45,537 nt of DNA, taken from NCBI GenBank assembly GCA_021815205.1, contig JAKAHD010000002.1:1-45537 (forward strand). The letters are read 5' to 3'. The notes beneath the pieces are model-generated. The model was not told where the DNA came from. It worked only from the letters and a program-made list of their open reading frames with translations, and did not search any database. The DNA comes from a bacterium (GTDB lineage Bacteria; Patescibacteriota; Minisyncoccia; UBA6257; GWB1-50-10). This document shows, one piece after another, positions 8,919 to 17,931 of the stretch (its first letter is position 1; every line of letters starts with the position of its first letter). A program made the translations under genes and the position numbers.

Positions 8919-9941
8919 CTATTTAGTGAAATAGATAAATTCGAGGATGATAAGAATGAACCATCCCGCCTGGAGCACGAACCAGGCGATGATCTCGATC
9001 CACTCCGCGCGATCCTTCTCGGAGACGCTGAAATTATCCATAAACGTCGCGTATACCTCTTCGATGGATTCGAGCTTCTCCTTAATCGAGGTGCGCCACT
9101 CGTTCAGTTTGAATTTCTTCGCGGCAAGGTCGTAGAAGCGCGCCGAGTACCAGTCGCCGATGAGTTTCAGATCGCGTTCAAGTGATTGGAATGCGGAGAT
9201 GAGTGTGATCCTGTCCTTAATGATATTTTTTACCTCGCTTGCGAGTTCCTTATCACGGAAGAAATGTTTTTTTTCGGGGCGCCGCACGAGCGCGGTGATC
9301 CGCGAGAGGCGTTCATCGAGTTTTCGGTCGAGGATCCGATGCCGCAGAAGTTGAAGGTTCGCGAGCGTGAGGAGCTCGATCGCGAGTCCGAAATCGCCCT
9401 CCGTGTCGAAGAGGAACGCGCCGTCCCAATCCACAATCGAGAGATCGTATTTCGCATATTTGATCTGTGCGGAGATGGTATACTCGATCTCTTTTGGGTC
9501 AAGCGGAAGCTTCTCGGATTTTAGAAGACCCGCGATATCCGCGGCGTGGCTTTTAAGAAATTGTTCCGGATCGCCCGTATACTCCGACACGCGGAAGATG
9601 GAGTAAAGCTCGCTGTACTGCTCGTTTCCTCCCCGCGCCTTGAGCAGTGTGTAACTTTCCGCGTAGCAGAGCCCCTCGAGTTCGGAGATCGTTTTCTGAT
9701 CGAAGATATCCGAAACGTCAAGCGTCGCCTGGATAACGGCGATATCGGGTTCGTATCCTTGGATGGAGAATACGACGTTTTTTCCTTTAATATTTGCCTT
9801 CGCCGTATCGATCGCGACCTGATGCGGCACCGAGGCGGGGAAGTAGTGCGGGCCGCTTTTCTCGGACTTTGATTCCGCCGCCGTGCCGCGCACCGATTTT
9901 CCCACCTCTCCTACGACAAGCGTCGTGAGTTGATTCTTCAT
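8919..9941 (-). CDS. RMD1/DUF155-like membrane-anchored protein (tentative)
   Basis: 340 aa ORF on minus strand; acidic DWDGAFLFDTEGDF..., coiled region RILDRKLDERL, C-terminal TM helix WIEIIAWFVLQAGWFILIILEFIYF. Confidence 0.6.
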   Translation of the reverse strand: MKNQLTTLVVGEVGKSVRGTAAESKSEKSGPHYFPASVPHQVAIDTAKANIKGKNVVFSIQGYEPDIAVIQATLDVSDIFDQKTISELEGLCYAESYTLLKARGGNEQYSELYSIFRVSEYTGDPEQFLKSHAADIAGLLKSEKLPLDPKEIEYTISAQIKYAKYDLSIVDWDGAFLFDTEGDFGLAIELLTLANLQLLRHRILDRKLDERLSRITALVRRPEKKHFFRDKELASEVKNIIKDRITLISAFQSLERDLKLIGDWYSARFYDLAAKKFKLNEWRTSIKEKLESIEEVYATFMDNFSVSEKDRAEWIEIIAWFVLQAGWFILIILEFIYFTK

Positions 9942-9965
9942 TTCTCTTATTATACACTGGAGGCA

Positions 9966-11261
9966 ATGTTTGCAAAGAAAAGCGCGGGAACGATCTTACT
10001 CGTTATCATGCTGCTTTCGGCGTGCGCCGCGGTCTTCGACTACGATCCGTTATGGCGCACGATAAGCTCCTTCCGCCCGTGGAACCTGGGGCTCGATCTC
10101 GCGGGAGGGAGCCTTTTGAAGTATCAGATCGATCTTTCGCAGATCCCTTCCGCGGACAAAAACTCCGTGGTCTCGGGCATGCGCGACGTGATCGAAAAAC
10201 GCGTGAACCTCTTCGGTGTAAGCGAGCCGCGGGTCTACACGGAGGCGAGCGGCGACACTTCGCGCCTCGTCGTGGAACTTGCGGGCGTGAAGGATGTGCA
10301 TCAGGCAATCCAGCAGATCGGCGCGACGCCGTATCTCGATTTCCGAACGGTAACGCAGACGGGAACGAGCACGGAGACTTTTACTCCTACGGCATTGAAC
10401 GGGCGGTACGTGCAGGGCGCACAAATCGGATTCAATCAGACGACGCGCGTGCCGGAGATTGATTTTTCGCTGAATACGGAGGGCGCGAAACTTTTTCAAG
10501 AGATTACGAAACGCAACATAGGGAAGCCTCTCTGTATTTTTATTGATAATCAACCGATCATTCCCGATAGCTACATCGACAGTTGTCCCACAGTGCAGTC
10601 GGAGATCCCGGGAGGGAAGGCGGTGATCTCCGGAAACTTCACGCTCCCGCGCGTGCAGCAGATCGTGGAACGTTTCAATGCCGGCGCGCTTCCCGCCCCG
10701 ATCACGCTTATCAATCAGCAGACGATAAGCCCGGATTTCGGGCGGAACGCCCTCGACACCTCGATCTTCGCGGGAATCTTGGGAACGCTTGCGGTAATGC
10801 TCTTTATGATCCTGTATTACCGGAAGCTCGGTTTCTTTGCCGCCGCGGCGCTTTGTATGTATATTGCGCTCACGCTCGCGGTCTTCAAGATCGTACCGGT
10901 CACGATGACGCTTTCGGGGATCGCGGGGTTTATTCTTTCAATCGGCATGGCGGTTGATGCGAACGTGCTCGTCTTTGAGCGCACAAAAGAGGAGTTGAAG
11001 AAGGGTTTGAGCCATGTCGCGGCGATTGAGGAAGGATTCAAGCGGGCATGGACCTCGATCAGGGACTCGAATATCTCGACGATGATCACGGCCGCGGTAC
11101 TCTACTACCTTACCTCGAGTTTTGTGCGCGGGTTCGCCTTGGCGCTCTTTCTCGGGGTCGTGATGAGCATGTTTTCCGCAATCACGATCACCCGCACCAT
11201 GTTGCGCGTCGCGATGAAACGGGATGATAAAAAGCTTGCGGAGGCCGCAGCGCAAAAATAA
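9966..11261 (+). CDS. secD: Protein translocase subunit SecD
   Basis: LGLDLAGGSLLKYQID, VVISGNFT, six-TM RND-type C-terminus with AVDANVLVFERTKEEL; start moved from TTG 9930 to ATG 9966. Confidence 0.95.
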   Translation: MFAKKSAGTILLVIMLLSACAAVFDYDPLWRTISSFRPWNLGLDLAGGSLLKYQIDLSQIPSADKNSVVSGMRDVIEKRVNLFGVSEPRVYTEASGDTSRLVVELAGVKDVHQAIQQIGATPYLDFRTVTQTGTSTETFTPTALNGRYVQGAQIGFNQTTRVPEIDFSLNTEGAKLFQEITKRNIGKPLCIFIDNQPIIPDSYIDSCPTVQSEIPGGKAVISGNFTLPRVQQIVERFNAGALPAPITLINQQTISPDFGRNALDTSIFAGILGTLAVMLFMILYYRKLGFFAAAALCMYIALTLAVFKIVPVTMTLSGIAGFILSIGMAVDANVLVFERTKEELKKGLSHVAAIEEGFKRAWTSIRDSNISTMITAAVLYYLTSSFVRGFALALFLGVVMSMFSAITITRTMLRVAMKRDDKKLAEAAAQK

Positions 11262-11273
11262 AACCACACCGCC

Positions 11274-12182
11274 ATGACAATACGCAATCTTGAGGTCGTC
11301 GGAAAGAGAAAATACTTTTTAGGATTTTCCGGGTTTCTTGTCGCGGTTTCGATCACGCTCGTGATCGTACTAGGATTGAAGCCCGGAATCGATCTCGAGG
11401 GAGGAACAGAGTGGCAGATCGCATTTCAGAAGAGCGGCGTGACGTCGCAGGAGATACGGTCGGTGATTCAAGGGGCGAATATCAGTAACAAAGACGTATT
11501 GGTACAGCAGGAAGGCGACGGGAGTTTCACGGTGCGCGCGCATACCTTGAGTGAAGCGGAGCATCAGATGCTCGTGCACGCGCTTGATCAGAAGATAGGC
11601 ACCGTGAACGAAAAGAACTACTCCTCGATCGGCCCCTCGGTCGGGGCAGAACTCCGCACGAACGCCATCTGGGCGATCGGAGCGGTGCTCTTCGGTATCT
11701 CGCTCTTCATCGCCTACGCGTTCCGGAAGGTCTCCGAGCCCGTGAAGTCATGGAAGTACGGTGTGGTGACGCTCCTCACCCTCGTGCATGACGTGAGCAT
11801 CCCAACAGGGCTCCTCGCGGTTTTGGGCGCGTGGAAGGGGATTGAGATTGATACGAATTTTATCGTAGCTCTCTTGGTGGTTATGGGATTCTCGGTACAC
11901 GACACAATCGTCGTCTTCGACCGCATCCGGGAAAACCTTCTTCTCCAGAGAGGCAAGAAGATAGCACTCGGAGAAGTCATTAACTACAGCATCCGCGAGA
12001 CATTCGCCCGTTCGGTGAACACCTCGTTCACGCTGTTCCTTGTTCTTGTCGCGCTCCTCTTTTTCGGTCCCTCTTCACTTTTTTACTTTGTGCTCACGAT
12101 CCTCGTGGGTACGATATTCGGCACCTACTCCTCGATTTTCGTGGCAAGCCCGCTCCTCTTTATGTGGCAGAAGAAACAGTAG
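11274..12182 (+). CDS. secF: Protein translocase subunit SecF
   Basis: GIDLEGGTEWQIAF, SVHDTIVVFDRIRENL, follows secD. Confidence 0.95.
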   Translation: MTIRNLEVVGKRKYFLGFSGFLVAVSITLVIVLGLKPGIDLEGGTEWQIAFQKSGVTSQEIRSVIQGANISNKDVLVQQEGDGSFTVRAHTLSEAEHQMLVHALDQKIGTVNEKNYSSIGPSVGAELRTNAIWAIGAVLFGISLFIAYAFRKVSEPVKSWKYGVVTLLTLVHDVSIPTGLLAVLGAWKGIEIDTNFIVALLVVMGFSVHDTIVVFDRIRENLLLQRGKKIALGEVINYSIRETFARSVNTSFTLFLVLVALLFFGPSSLFYFVLTILVGTIFGTYSSIFVASPLLFMWQKKQ

Positions 12183-12312
12183 GAGAAGGGAAAAGGAGAG
12201 GGGGAGGGGTTGACCCTTCATATAACCCTAGTATTTAAATCAAATATAATAGTATTGAGGCAAAACCCAAAACAAGAGCGCCCGTTCGCAGTGCGGAGTG
12301 TTATGTGAGGGG

Positions 12313-12341
12313 TTGACCCAGAAAATAAATTATGTTAGTAT
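12313..12341 (+). promoter_or_regulatory. Promoter TTGACC-17 bp-TAGTAT for the sigma4/HARE gene
   Basis: Direct match; -10 ends 8 nt before ATG 12350. Confidence 0.7.
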
Positions 12342-12349
12342 CGAATCGT

Positions 12350-13372
12350 ATGAAATCAATTGATTTGAACCAGCTTATTGATGATCTTCTTTCGGACTTT
12401 ACCCCAAAACAGCGCCGCGTCGTGATGGGCCGTTTCGGATTGAAGAACGGCGAGCCGATGACGCTCCAGAGTATCGGCGATGAACTGGGGATCACACGCG
12501 AACGCGTTCGCCAGATCGAAGCGCAGGCGACAAAGAAACTTCGTGAGAAAGCGAAGATGTCTTTGGCGGCGCTTCTTGACGAGGCTCACGCACACTTGAA
12601 AGCGGTGGGAGGCGTGCGCCGCGACGATTATTTTATCCAAGATATGCTTTTCGCCCTTAAGGTGGAGCGTGCGGTGAGGTATCCCGGCGAGAAGCTCCGT
12701 TTCCTGATGCGAGTGGGGGGCGCGCCCCATTATTCCAAGGAAGATGATGCAATGTATGCCTATTGGTATCTTGATCAAGATGCGAAGGCGAAGTTCTTGG
12801 ATTTTGTGAAGGAAGTAACCGCGTTCCTGAAGACCGGAAGGAAGCAGGAAGTAATCGACAAAAAATTATATCTCATGCACTGCAAGGATCTTACCTCGTG
12901 CCACCTCGTTTCGATCCCGAAGCATTTCGCGGTGAACGTGTTTGGCGATTTTGGTTTGAAGGCATGGCCCGAGATCGAACCAAAGACGATCCGCGACAAA
13001 ATGTATCTTGTGCTCAAAAAACACGAGAAACCGCTTCATTTCCAGGACATCGCGAGATACATCAGCAAGTACGGGCTCTCGAAAAATACGGCGCATGTGC
13101 AGACGGTGCATAACGAGCTCATCAAGGATACGCGCTTTGTGCTCGTGGGGAGAGGCATCTACGGCCTCCGCGAGAACGGCTTCGAACCGGGAACGGTGCG
13201 CGAAGTGATTGCGCGGCTCCTCGAGACGCACGGGCCGCTCCACTCGACCGAGGTGGTAAACCTCGTAAATCAGCAGCGATTTTTGAAGGAGAACACGATC
13301 CTTTTAAATCTCCAGAACCGCCGCCACTTCACGCGGCTCGAGGACGGGAGGTACAAGATAAAGGAGGCGTAA
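12350..13372 (+). CDS. Sigma-70 region 4-like HTH fused to C-terminal HARE-HTH/winged-helix segments
   Basis: FTPKQRRVVMGRFGLKNGEPMTLQSIGDELGITRERVRQIEAQATKKLR (sigma region 4.2 style) and KPLHFQDIARYIS...RFVLVGRGIYGLRE, then a second wHTH-like segment; TTGACC-17-TAGTAT places transcription start near ATG 12350. Confidence 0.85.
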   Translation: MKSIDLNQLIDDLLSDFTPKQRRVVMGRFGLKNGEPMTLQSIGDELGITRERVRQIEAQATKKLREKAKMSLAALLDEAHAHLKAVGGVRRDDYFIQDMLFALKVERAVRYPGEKLRFLMRVGGAPHYSKEDDAMYAYWYLDQDAKAKFLDFVKEVTAFLKTGRKQEVIDKKLYLMHCKDLTSCHLVSIPKHFAVNVFGDFGLKAWPEIEPKTIRDKMYLVLKKHEKPLHFQDIARYISKYGLSKNTAHVQTVHNELIKDTRFVLVGRGIYGLRENGFEPGTVREVIARLLETHGPLHSTEVVNLVNQQRFLKENTILLNLQNRRHFTRLEDGRYKIKEA

Positions 13373-13453
13373 GACGGTGATACGATCGAGATGTCATAGT
13401 GATACGATGGAAATACAATCGTATCACTATGGTATCACTACTGTATCACCGTC
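13373..13453. repeat. Nested inverted repeat directly after the sigma4/HARE gene stop
   Basis: GACGGTGATAC/GTATCACCGTC outer and CATAGTGATACGAT/ATCGTATCACTATG inner; GTGATACGAT also occurs near 28910-28930. Confidence 0.9.
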
Positions 13454-13521
13454 CTGTATTCGTATTTCACGGCAAGATGCAATACAATGAGAGCTAGAGG
13501 AACATTCTCGGCTTTCCTAGT

Positions 13522-14937
13522 ATGATCGACCATCTCTTCAGGGAAATAGGATCCTTTTTCGAGGAACTCGTGCGGAAGGAAGAGTTCTGGGTGATTCTCT
13601 TTCTCCTGGGGATAGGAGGGACTCTTGCGGCGCCTTCTTTAGGCGGAAGGAGTATAGGTGATGCACTGCGTTATTTTCTCGAACTCACGTGGTGGTTGTG
13701 GGCATTTCTCATCTTGCTCCCGATCTTTAGCGGAACATGGCTCCACTGGCGGCAGGAAAAATATATTGAAGGGATTGAGTGGGTGCTCTTGGAACTCCGC
13801 ATGCCGCGCCACGTGGAAAAAAGTCCGCAGGCGATGGAGCAGGTGTTTGCGGCAATTCATACCTTAAGAAACGCCCCTGCGGACGTGAAGGAAAAATACG
13901 GGGATGGCGAAGTGACGAGGTGGTTCTCGTTCGAGATGGTATCGTTCGGAGGAGAGATCCATTTCTATGTCCGCACCTATGTAGGACTCCGGAATCTCGT
14001 CGAGGCGGCGTTCTTCTCATACTATCCCGATCTTGATATCGTGGAGGTTCAGGACTATATTGACCGGTTTCCCGATACCGTGCACGGGCTGTACGAGAAA
14101 GGGCTTGATATGTGGGGCACGGAGATGATCCTTAAAAAAGAGGAGTATTATCCGATAAAAACATACGCCGATTTTGAGAGTCCGGACGATGAAAAGAAGT
14201 TTGATCCCATCTCCACCTTTCTCGAGGTCTTGGGGAAGATAAACAAAAACGAGTTCGTCGGCATACAAATATTGGCCGCTCCCGCGGCAAGCGAGGAATG
14301 GGATGAGAAGTGGGGGGAAGAGCTTAAGAAATTGAGAGAGCCGGAAGGGAAGAAAAGAAAGTTCGTTTCTCCCGAAGGCGTGACGCAGGAGTATGAATCC
14401 CTCATGATCCGTTCCCCGGGGCAGACCGATGTTTTGAAGGCGGTCGAGAAGAATCTTTCGAAGCCCGCATTCAAGACGATTATTCGTTTCGTGTATTTTT
14501 CTCCCAAGGTGACGTTCTACGATAGTTATCCGAGAAGAGGGCTCGTGGGCGCCTTCAACCAATACGGCGCGCTCGATCTGAACTCGTTCCTGCAGAACTA
14601 TTCGGTAAGTACCCGCGCGAGAATCTGGAACAAGCCGTACCTATTCCCGGGCATCCGCGTTGAGTATCGCAAGGCGCGTCTCCTCATCAACTATCGTACT
14701 CGCATGGTGCCGCCCGAGATGAAGATGGGACGCCTTATCACCTCGTATTTCTTGAACTGGAACACCGTATCGCACCGGTTTATGATGAATACCGAGTGCC
14801 TTGCGTCGCTCTTCCATGTACCGACGATCGTGGTACTTACGGAACCTCACATACGGCACCTCGAGAGCAAGCGCACAGGGCCGCCTGCCGGACTCGCGAT
14901 CTTCGGCGAGGACGAGGAGGTAAAGCCCTACGAATAA
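13522..14937 (+). CDS. Membrane-anchored protein encoded upstream of a VirD4/HerA-like ATPase
   Basis: 471 aa; two N-terminal TM segments then a large soluble domain; near-contiguous with the next gene. Confidence 0.75.
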   Translation: MIDHLFREIGSFFEELVRKEEFWVILFLLGIGGTLAAPSLGGRSIGDALRYFLELTWWLWAFLILLPIFSGTWLHWRQEKYIEGIEWVLLELRMPRHVEKSPQAMEQVFAAIHTLRNAPADVKEKYGDGEVTRWFSFEMVSFGGEIHFYVRTYVGLRNLVEAAFFSYYPDLDIVEVQDYIDRFPDTVHGLYEKGLDMWGTEMILKKEEYYPIKTYADFESPDDEKKFDPISTFLEVLGKINKNEFVGIQILAAPAASEEWDEKWGEELKKLREPEGKKRKFVSPEGVTQEYESLMIRSPGQTDVLKAVEKNLSKPAFKTIIRFVYFSPKVTFYDSYPRRGLVGAFNQYGALDLNSFLQNYSVSTRARIWNKPYLFPGIRVEYRKARLLINYRTRMVPPEMKMGRLITSYFLNWNTVSHRFMMNTECLASLFHVPTIVVLTEPHIRHLESKRTGPPAGLAIFGEDEEVKPYE

Positions 14938-14942
14938 AGCCA

Positions 14943-15473
14943 ATGTCTTTCCTTGTAAATCCTTTTGCGAACGCCCTTTCCTCCCTTACATGGGAAGGGT
15001 TCTTTGCTACCGCTCGCATCATTATTATTATCCTGGATGTTGCGCTTTTTCTGGGGATTATCATTCTCATATGGAAAGCGTGGGAGTTCCGTCCGCGGCT
15101 CGAGGAGAATTTCCGAGGCACGGGCGAGGACGAGGAACTTACCTTCGATCATAAAGCGATTCTCAGCCAATGGAAGAAGCTACACAACGACGCGGCAAGC
15201 GCGCCCCCGCATTCCGTAACGCTCGCGGTAATCGCGGCTGATAACTTCGTGGATACGATCTTGAAGGGCATGGGGCTCGAAGGGGATTCCATGGCGGATC
15301 GGCTCCAGAAGTTCGATCCGCGGGAGTACCATACCTTGGAAGGCCTTTGGAAGGCGCACAAAATAAGGAACCAGCTCGTGCACACGCCGGGATTCGAGAT
15401 CTCGGAACGCGAAGGGAGCGAACTGCTCAAGGCGTATGAAGCATTTCTTAAGGAATTGGGAGCACTCGAATAG
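14943..15473 (+). CDS. Single-TM protein with HEPN/DUF4145-like helical domain (tentative)
   Basis: ATG 14943, 5 nt after the previous stop; N-term TM; VIAADNFVDTILKGMG...AHKIRNQLVHTPGFEIS contains an RNxxxH-like motif. Confidence 0.7.
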   Translation: MSFLVNPFANALSSLTWEGFFATARIIIIILDVALFLGIIILIWKAWEFRPRLEENFRGTGEDEELTFDHKAILSQWKKLHNDAASAPPHSVTLAVIAADNFVDTILKGMGLEGDSMADRLQKFDPREYHTLEGLWKAHKIRNQLVHTPGFEISEREGSELLKAYEAFLKELGALE

Positions 15474-15599
15474 TTAACGAATTTTTAATTTACAATTTAC
15501 AATTCGAAATCAATTTTTAATGATATAAATTCGAAAGTAATAAACTCGTTTCGCCGTAATTGAAAATTTAAAATTTCAAATTAAAAATTATCACCTACT

Positions 15600-17045
15600 A
15601 TGGCTCGCGAATCAAAACTGCAAATCATCAAGTACGCGCCTCCACCGCCGGAGCTGCCGATCTATGGGAAGATTGACCCGAAGGATGTCTCATTTATCGG
15701 GAGAACGAACTACGTCGCGGCGCTCGAACGGAAGAACTTCATCTTCGGCATCAAGCGCGTCGATCGGAAGCGACATGTGTACATCATCGGGAAGAGCGGC
15801 GTCGGGAAATCAAAGCTTCTCGAGATATTTACGCGGCAGGATATCGCCTATGGCCACGGCCTATGCCTCATCGACCCGCACGGCGATACGATCGAGGATA
15901 TCCTGCCTTTTATTCCCGAGCATCGCATTGATGATGTGTGCCTCATCGACCCCTCGGATATCGATTATCCCGTCTCCTTCAACCCGCTCGCGAACATTGA
16001 CCCCTCGTTTAAGCATCAGCTTACCCAAGGGCTCATCGAAGTTATGGAAAAACAGTTCGGCGCGAACTGGACGCCGCGCTTAGAACACGTATTCCGCTTT
16101 ACCTGCCTTGCACTCCTCGATTATCCGCATGCGACGATGCGCGGCATGATCTCGATGCTCACGGACCGTAACTATCGCCAGAAGGTAGTCGAATATATAG
16201 AAGACGATATGGTGAAGCGTTTCTGGGCAATCGAGTTCGCGGACTGGTCGGAGAAGTTTGATACCGAGGCAATTATCCCGCTCGTGAACAAGCTTGGGCA
16301 GTTTCTCTCGGATCCCATGCTTAGGAACATCTTCGGGCAGAAAGAGAACAAGGTGAAGCTTGAAGAACTGATGCAGGAGAAGAAGATTATTTTGATCAAT
16401 CTCTCGAAGGGAAAAATCGGGGAGGAGAACTCGAGCTTCTTCGGCTCGATGTTCATCACGAAAATCAAGCAGGCGGGCATGGCGCGGGCCGCGCTCCCAA
16501 GCTCCGAACGCCACGACTACTATGTGTACGTGGACGAGTTTCAGAACCTCGTGACGGACACATTTGAGAATCTCTTATCCGAATCCCGCAAGTACGCCCT
16601 ATGTCTTACGATTGCGCACCAGTACGTGGGGCAGCTCTTGCCTAAGGTGCAGGCGGCCGTCCTCGGGAATACGGGCACCATCATCATCTTTCGCGTGGGA
16701 GGCGAGGACGCGGTGAAGCTGAAGCCGGAGATGGCGCCCATCTTCGATATCAAGGATATGATCAACCTCGGCATGGGGCAGATCTACATCAAGATGACGA
16801 TCGACGGAGAGACCTACGATCCGTTTTCCGCGGAAACTCTGAAGGTGTTGCCGCCCACACACCCCTCCTTCAAAGAGGAGATTATCAAACGTTCCCGCGA
16901 AAAATACTCGATCTCTGCCGATGCCGCAAAGCGGCTCATCGCCGAAGAGGAAGAAGGGATATTCCGTAGCGCGCAGGAAAAAGCGGCAATCACAAGCAAG
17001 CCACAAACCGCCGCGCAAAACGACACGCCGGAGCCGCTCATCTGA
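15600..17045 (+). CDS. VirD4/TraG/HerA-like DNA-translocase ATPase (copy 1)
   Basis: Walker A IGKSGVGKSKLL, DPHGDTIEDIL, Walker B YVYVDEFQNL, AHQYVGQL. Confidence 0.9.
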   Translation: MARESKLQIIKYAPPPPELPIYGKIDPKDVSFIGRTNYVAALERKNFIFGIKRVDRKRHVYIIGKSGVGKSKLLEIFTRQDIAYGHGLCLIDPHGDTIEDILPFIPEHRIDDVCLIDPSDIDYPVSFNPLANIDPSFKHQLTQGLIEVMEKQFGANWTPRLEHVFRFTCLALLDYPHATMRGMISMLTDRNYRQKVVEYIEDDMVKRFWAIEFADWSEKFDTEAIIPLVNKLGQFLSDPMLRNIFGQKENKVKLEELMQEKKIILINLSKGKIGEENSSFFGSMFITKIKQAGMARAALPSSERHDYYVYVDEFQNLVTDTFENLLSESRKYALCLTIAHQYVGQLLPKVQAAVLGNTGTIIIFRVGGEDAVKLKPEMAPIFDIKDMINLGMGQIYIKMTIDGETYDPFSAETLKVLPPTHPSFKEEIIKRSREKYSISADAAKRLIAEEEEGIFRSAQEKAAITSKPQTAAQNDTPEPLI

Positions 17046-17162
17046 CGAATTCTGAATTTTAAGTTTCAAATTTCAAATAAATTTTAATTTACTTAATTTT
17101 AAAATCATTCAATTAAAATTTATAATTTTTGAGAAAGGTCGCTAGTTTAAAAAGTAAGTTAT

Positions 17163-17468
17163 ATGATTCTCATCTATACCACATGTAAAAACGAAGAAGA
17201 GGGGAAAAAGCTCGCGAAGCTCATCATCGAACATCACATTGCGTCGTGCGTGAATATGTGGCCGATCGGATCAACCTATCGGTGGGAAGGAGAGATAAAG
17301 GAAGATCAGGAGTTCGCATTGCTTATAAAGACGCTCGAATCGAAACTCCAGCCCATTGAAGACCTCATTTCACGGAACCACTCCTACTCAACGCCCTTTA
17401 TTGGGGCGATAGAGGTAAAACGCATCAATCACGCGTACCGGGAGTGGATGTCAGGAGTAGTACGGTAG
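17163..17468 (+). CDS. cutA: Divalent-cation tolerance protein CutA
   Basis: TTCKNEEEGKKLAKLIIEHHIASCVNMWPIGSTYRWEGEI...FALLIKT. Confidence 0.95.
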   Translation: MILIYTTCKNEEEGKKLAKLIIEHHIASCVNMWPIGSTYRWEGEIKEDQEFALLIKTLESKLQPIEDLISRNHSYSTPFIGAIEVKRINHAYREWMSGVVR

Positions 17469-17498
17469 TTGCATTTTTTCAAAGTTATGATATAATAA

Positions 17499-17587
17499 AG
17501 GGTAGTGAACCCTTTTTGACTTGCGCGCTCGGCAATAGAAAAAGAGAAGGCATGGTTTTTTCTATCGTACTCGCCGCGCGATATCAA
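17499..17587 (+). ncRNA. Candidate structured RNA/leader element, copy 1
   Basis: AGGGTAGTGAACCCTTTTTGACTTGCGCGCTCGGCAATAGAAAAA...TTTTTTCTATCGTACTCGCCGCGCGATATCAA; shares strands but not stems with copy 2; TATAAT 17491-17496 upstream. Confidence 0.55.
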
Positions 17588-17595
17588 TAAAGACG

Positions 17596-17781
17596 ATGCC
17601 ATTCTGGGGAACGGTCATTGTAATGGTAGTTCTCATATACATGATCTACTCGATCGTGAAGGGTTTTTTGCTCACCCAAAAATGCAAGAATATTTTGAAG
17701 CGTCGGAGGATGCTTATGGGATTCAAGGAGGAAAACCATAAGAACAAAGACTCGGAGAGCGGCGATTCGGGAGGGTTATAA
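17596..17781 (+). CDS. Small single-TM protein
   Basis: 61 aa ORF, strong N-terminal TM; starts 8 nt after the candidate structured RNA copy 1. Confidence 0.5.
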   Translation: MPFWGTVIVMVVLIYMIYSIVKGFLLTQKCKNILKRRRMLMGFKEENHKNKDSESGDSGGL

Positions 17782-17931
17782 CGGATTACCGCTGATTGCG
17801 AGCTGATTTTCGCTGATGTAATGAGGAAGGGGGATGCCCTTTTTTATTTTTTTTATCTATTTTATCCACAATACCCGCTAATTGCTCGTTACCAATTACT
17901 GAATTACCTGTTTTGCGCTATACTTATTTCT

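Noticed and set aside
15480-15597. AT-rich AATTTTTAATTTACAATTTACAATTC spacer as an origin or partition site
   Set aside because: Resembles widespread AT-rich intergenic repeat text also seen at 17045-17135 and 22030-22090; no DnaA-box cluster recognised.
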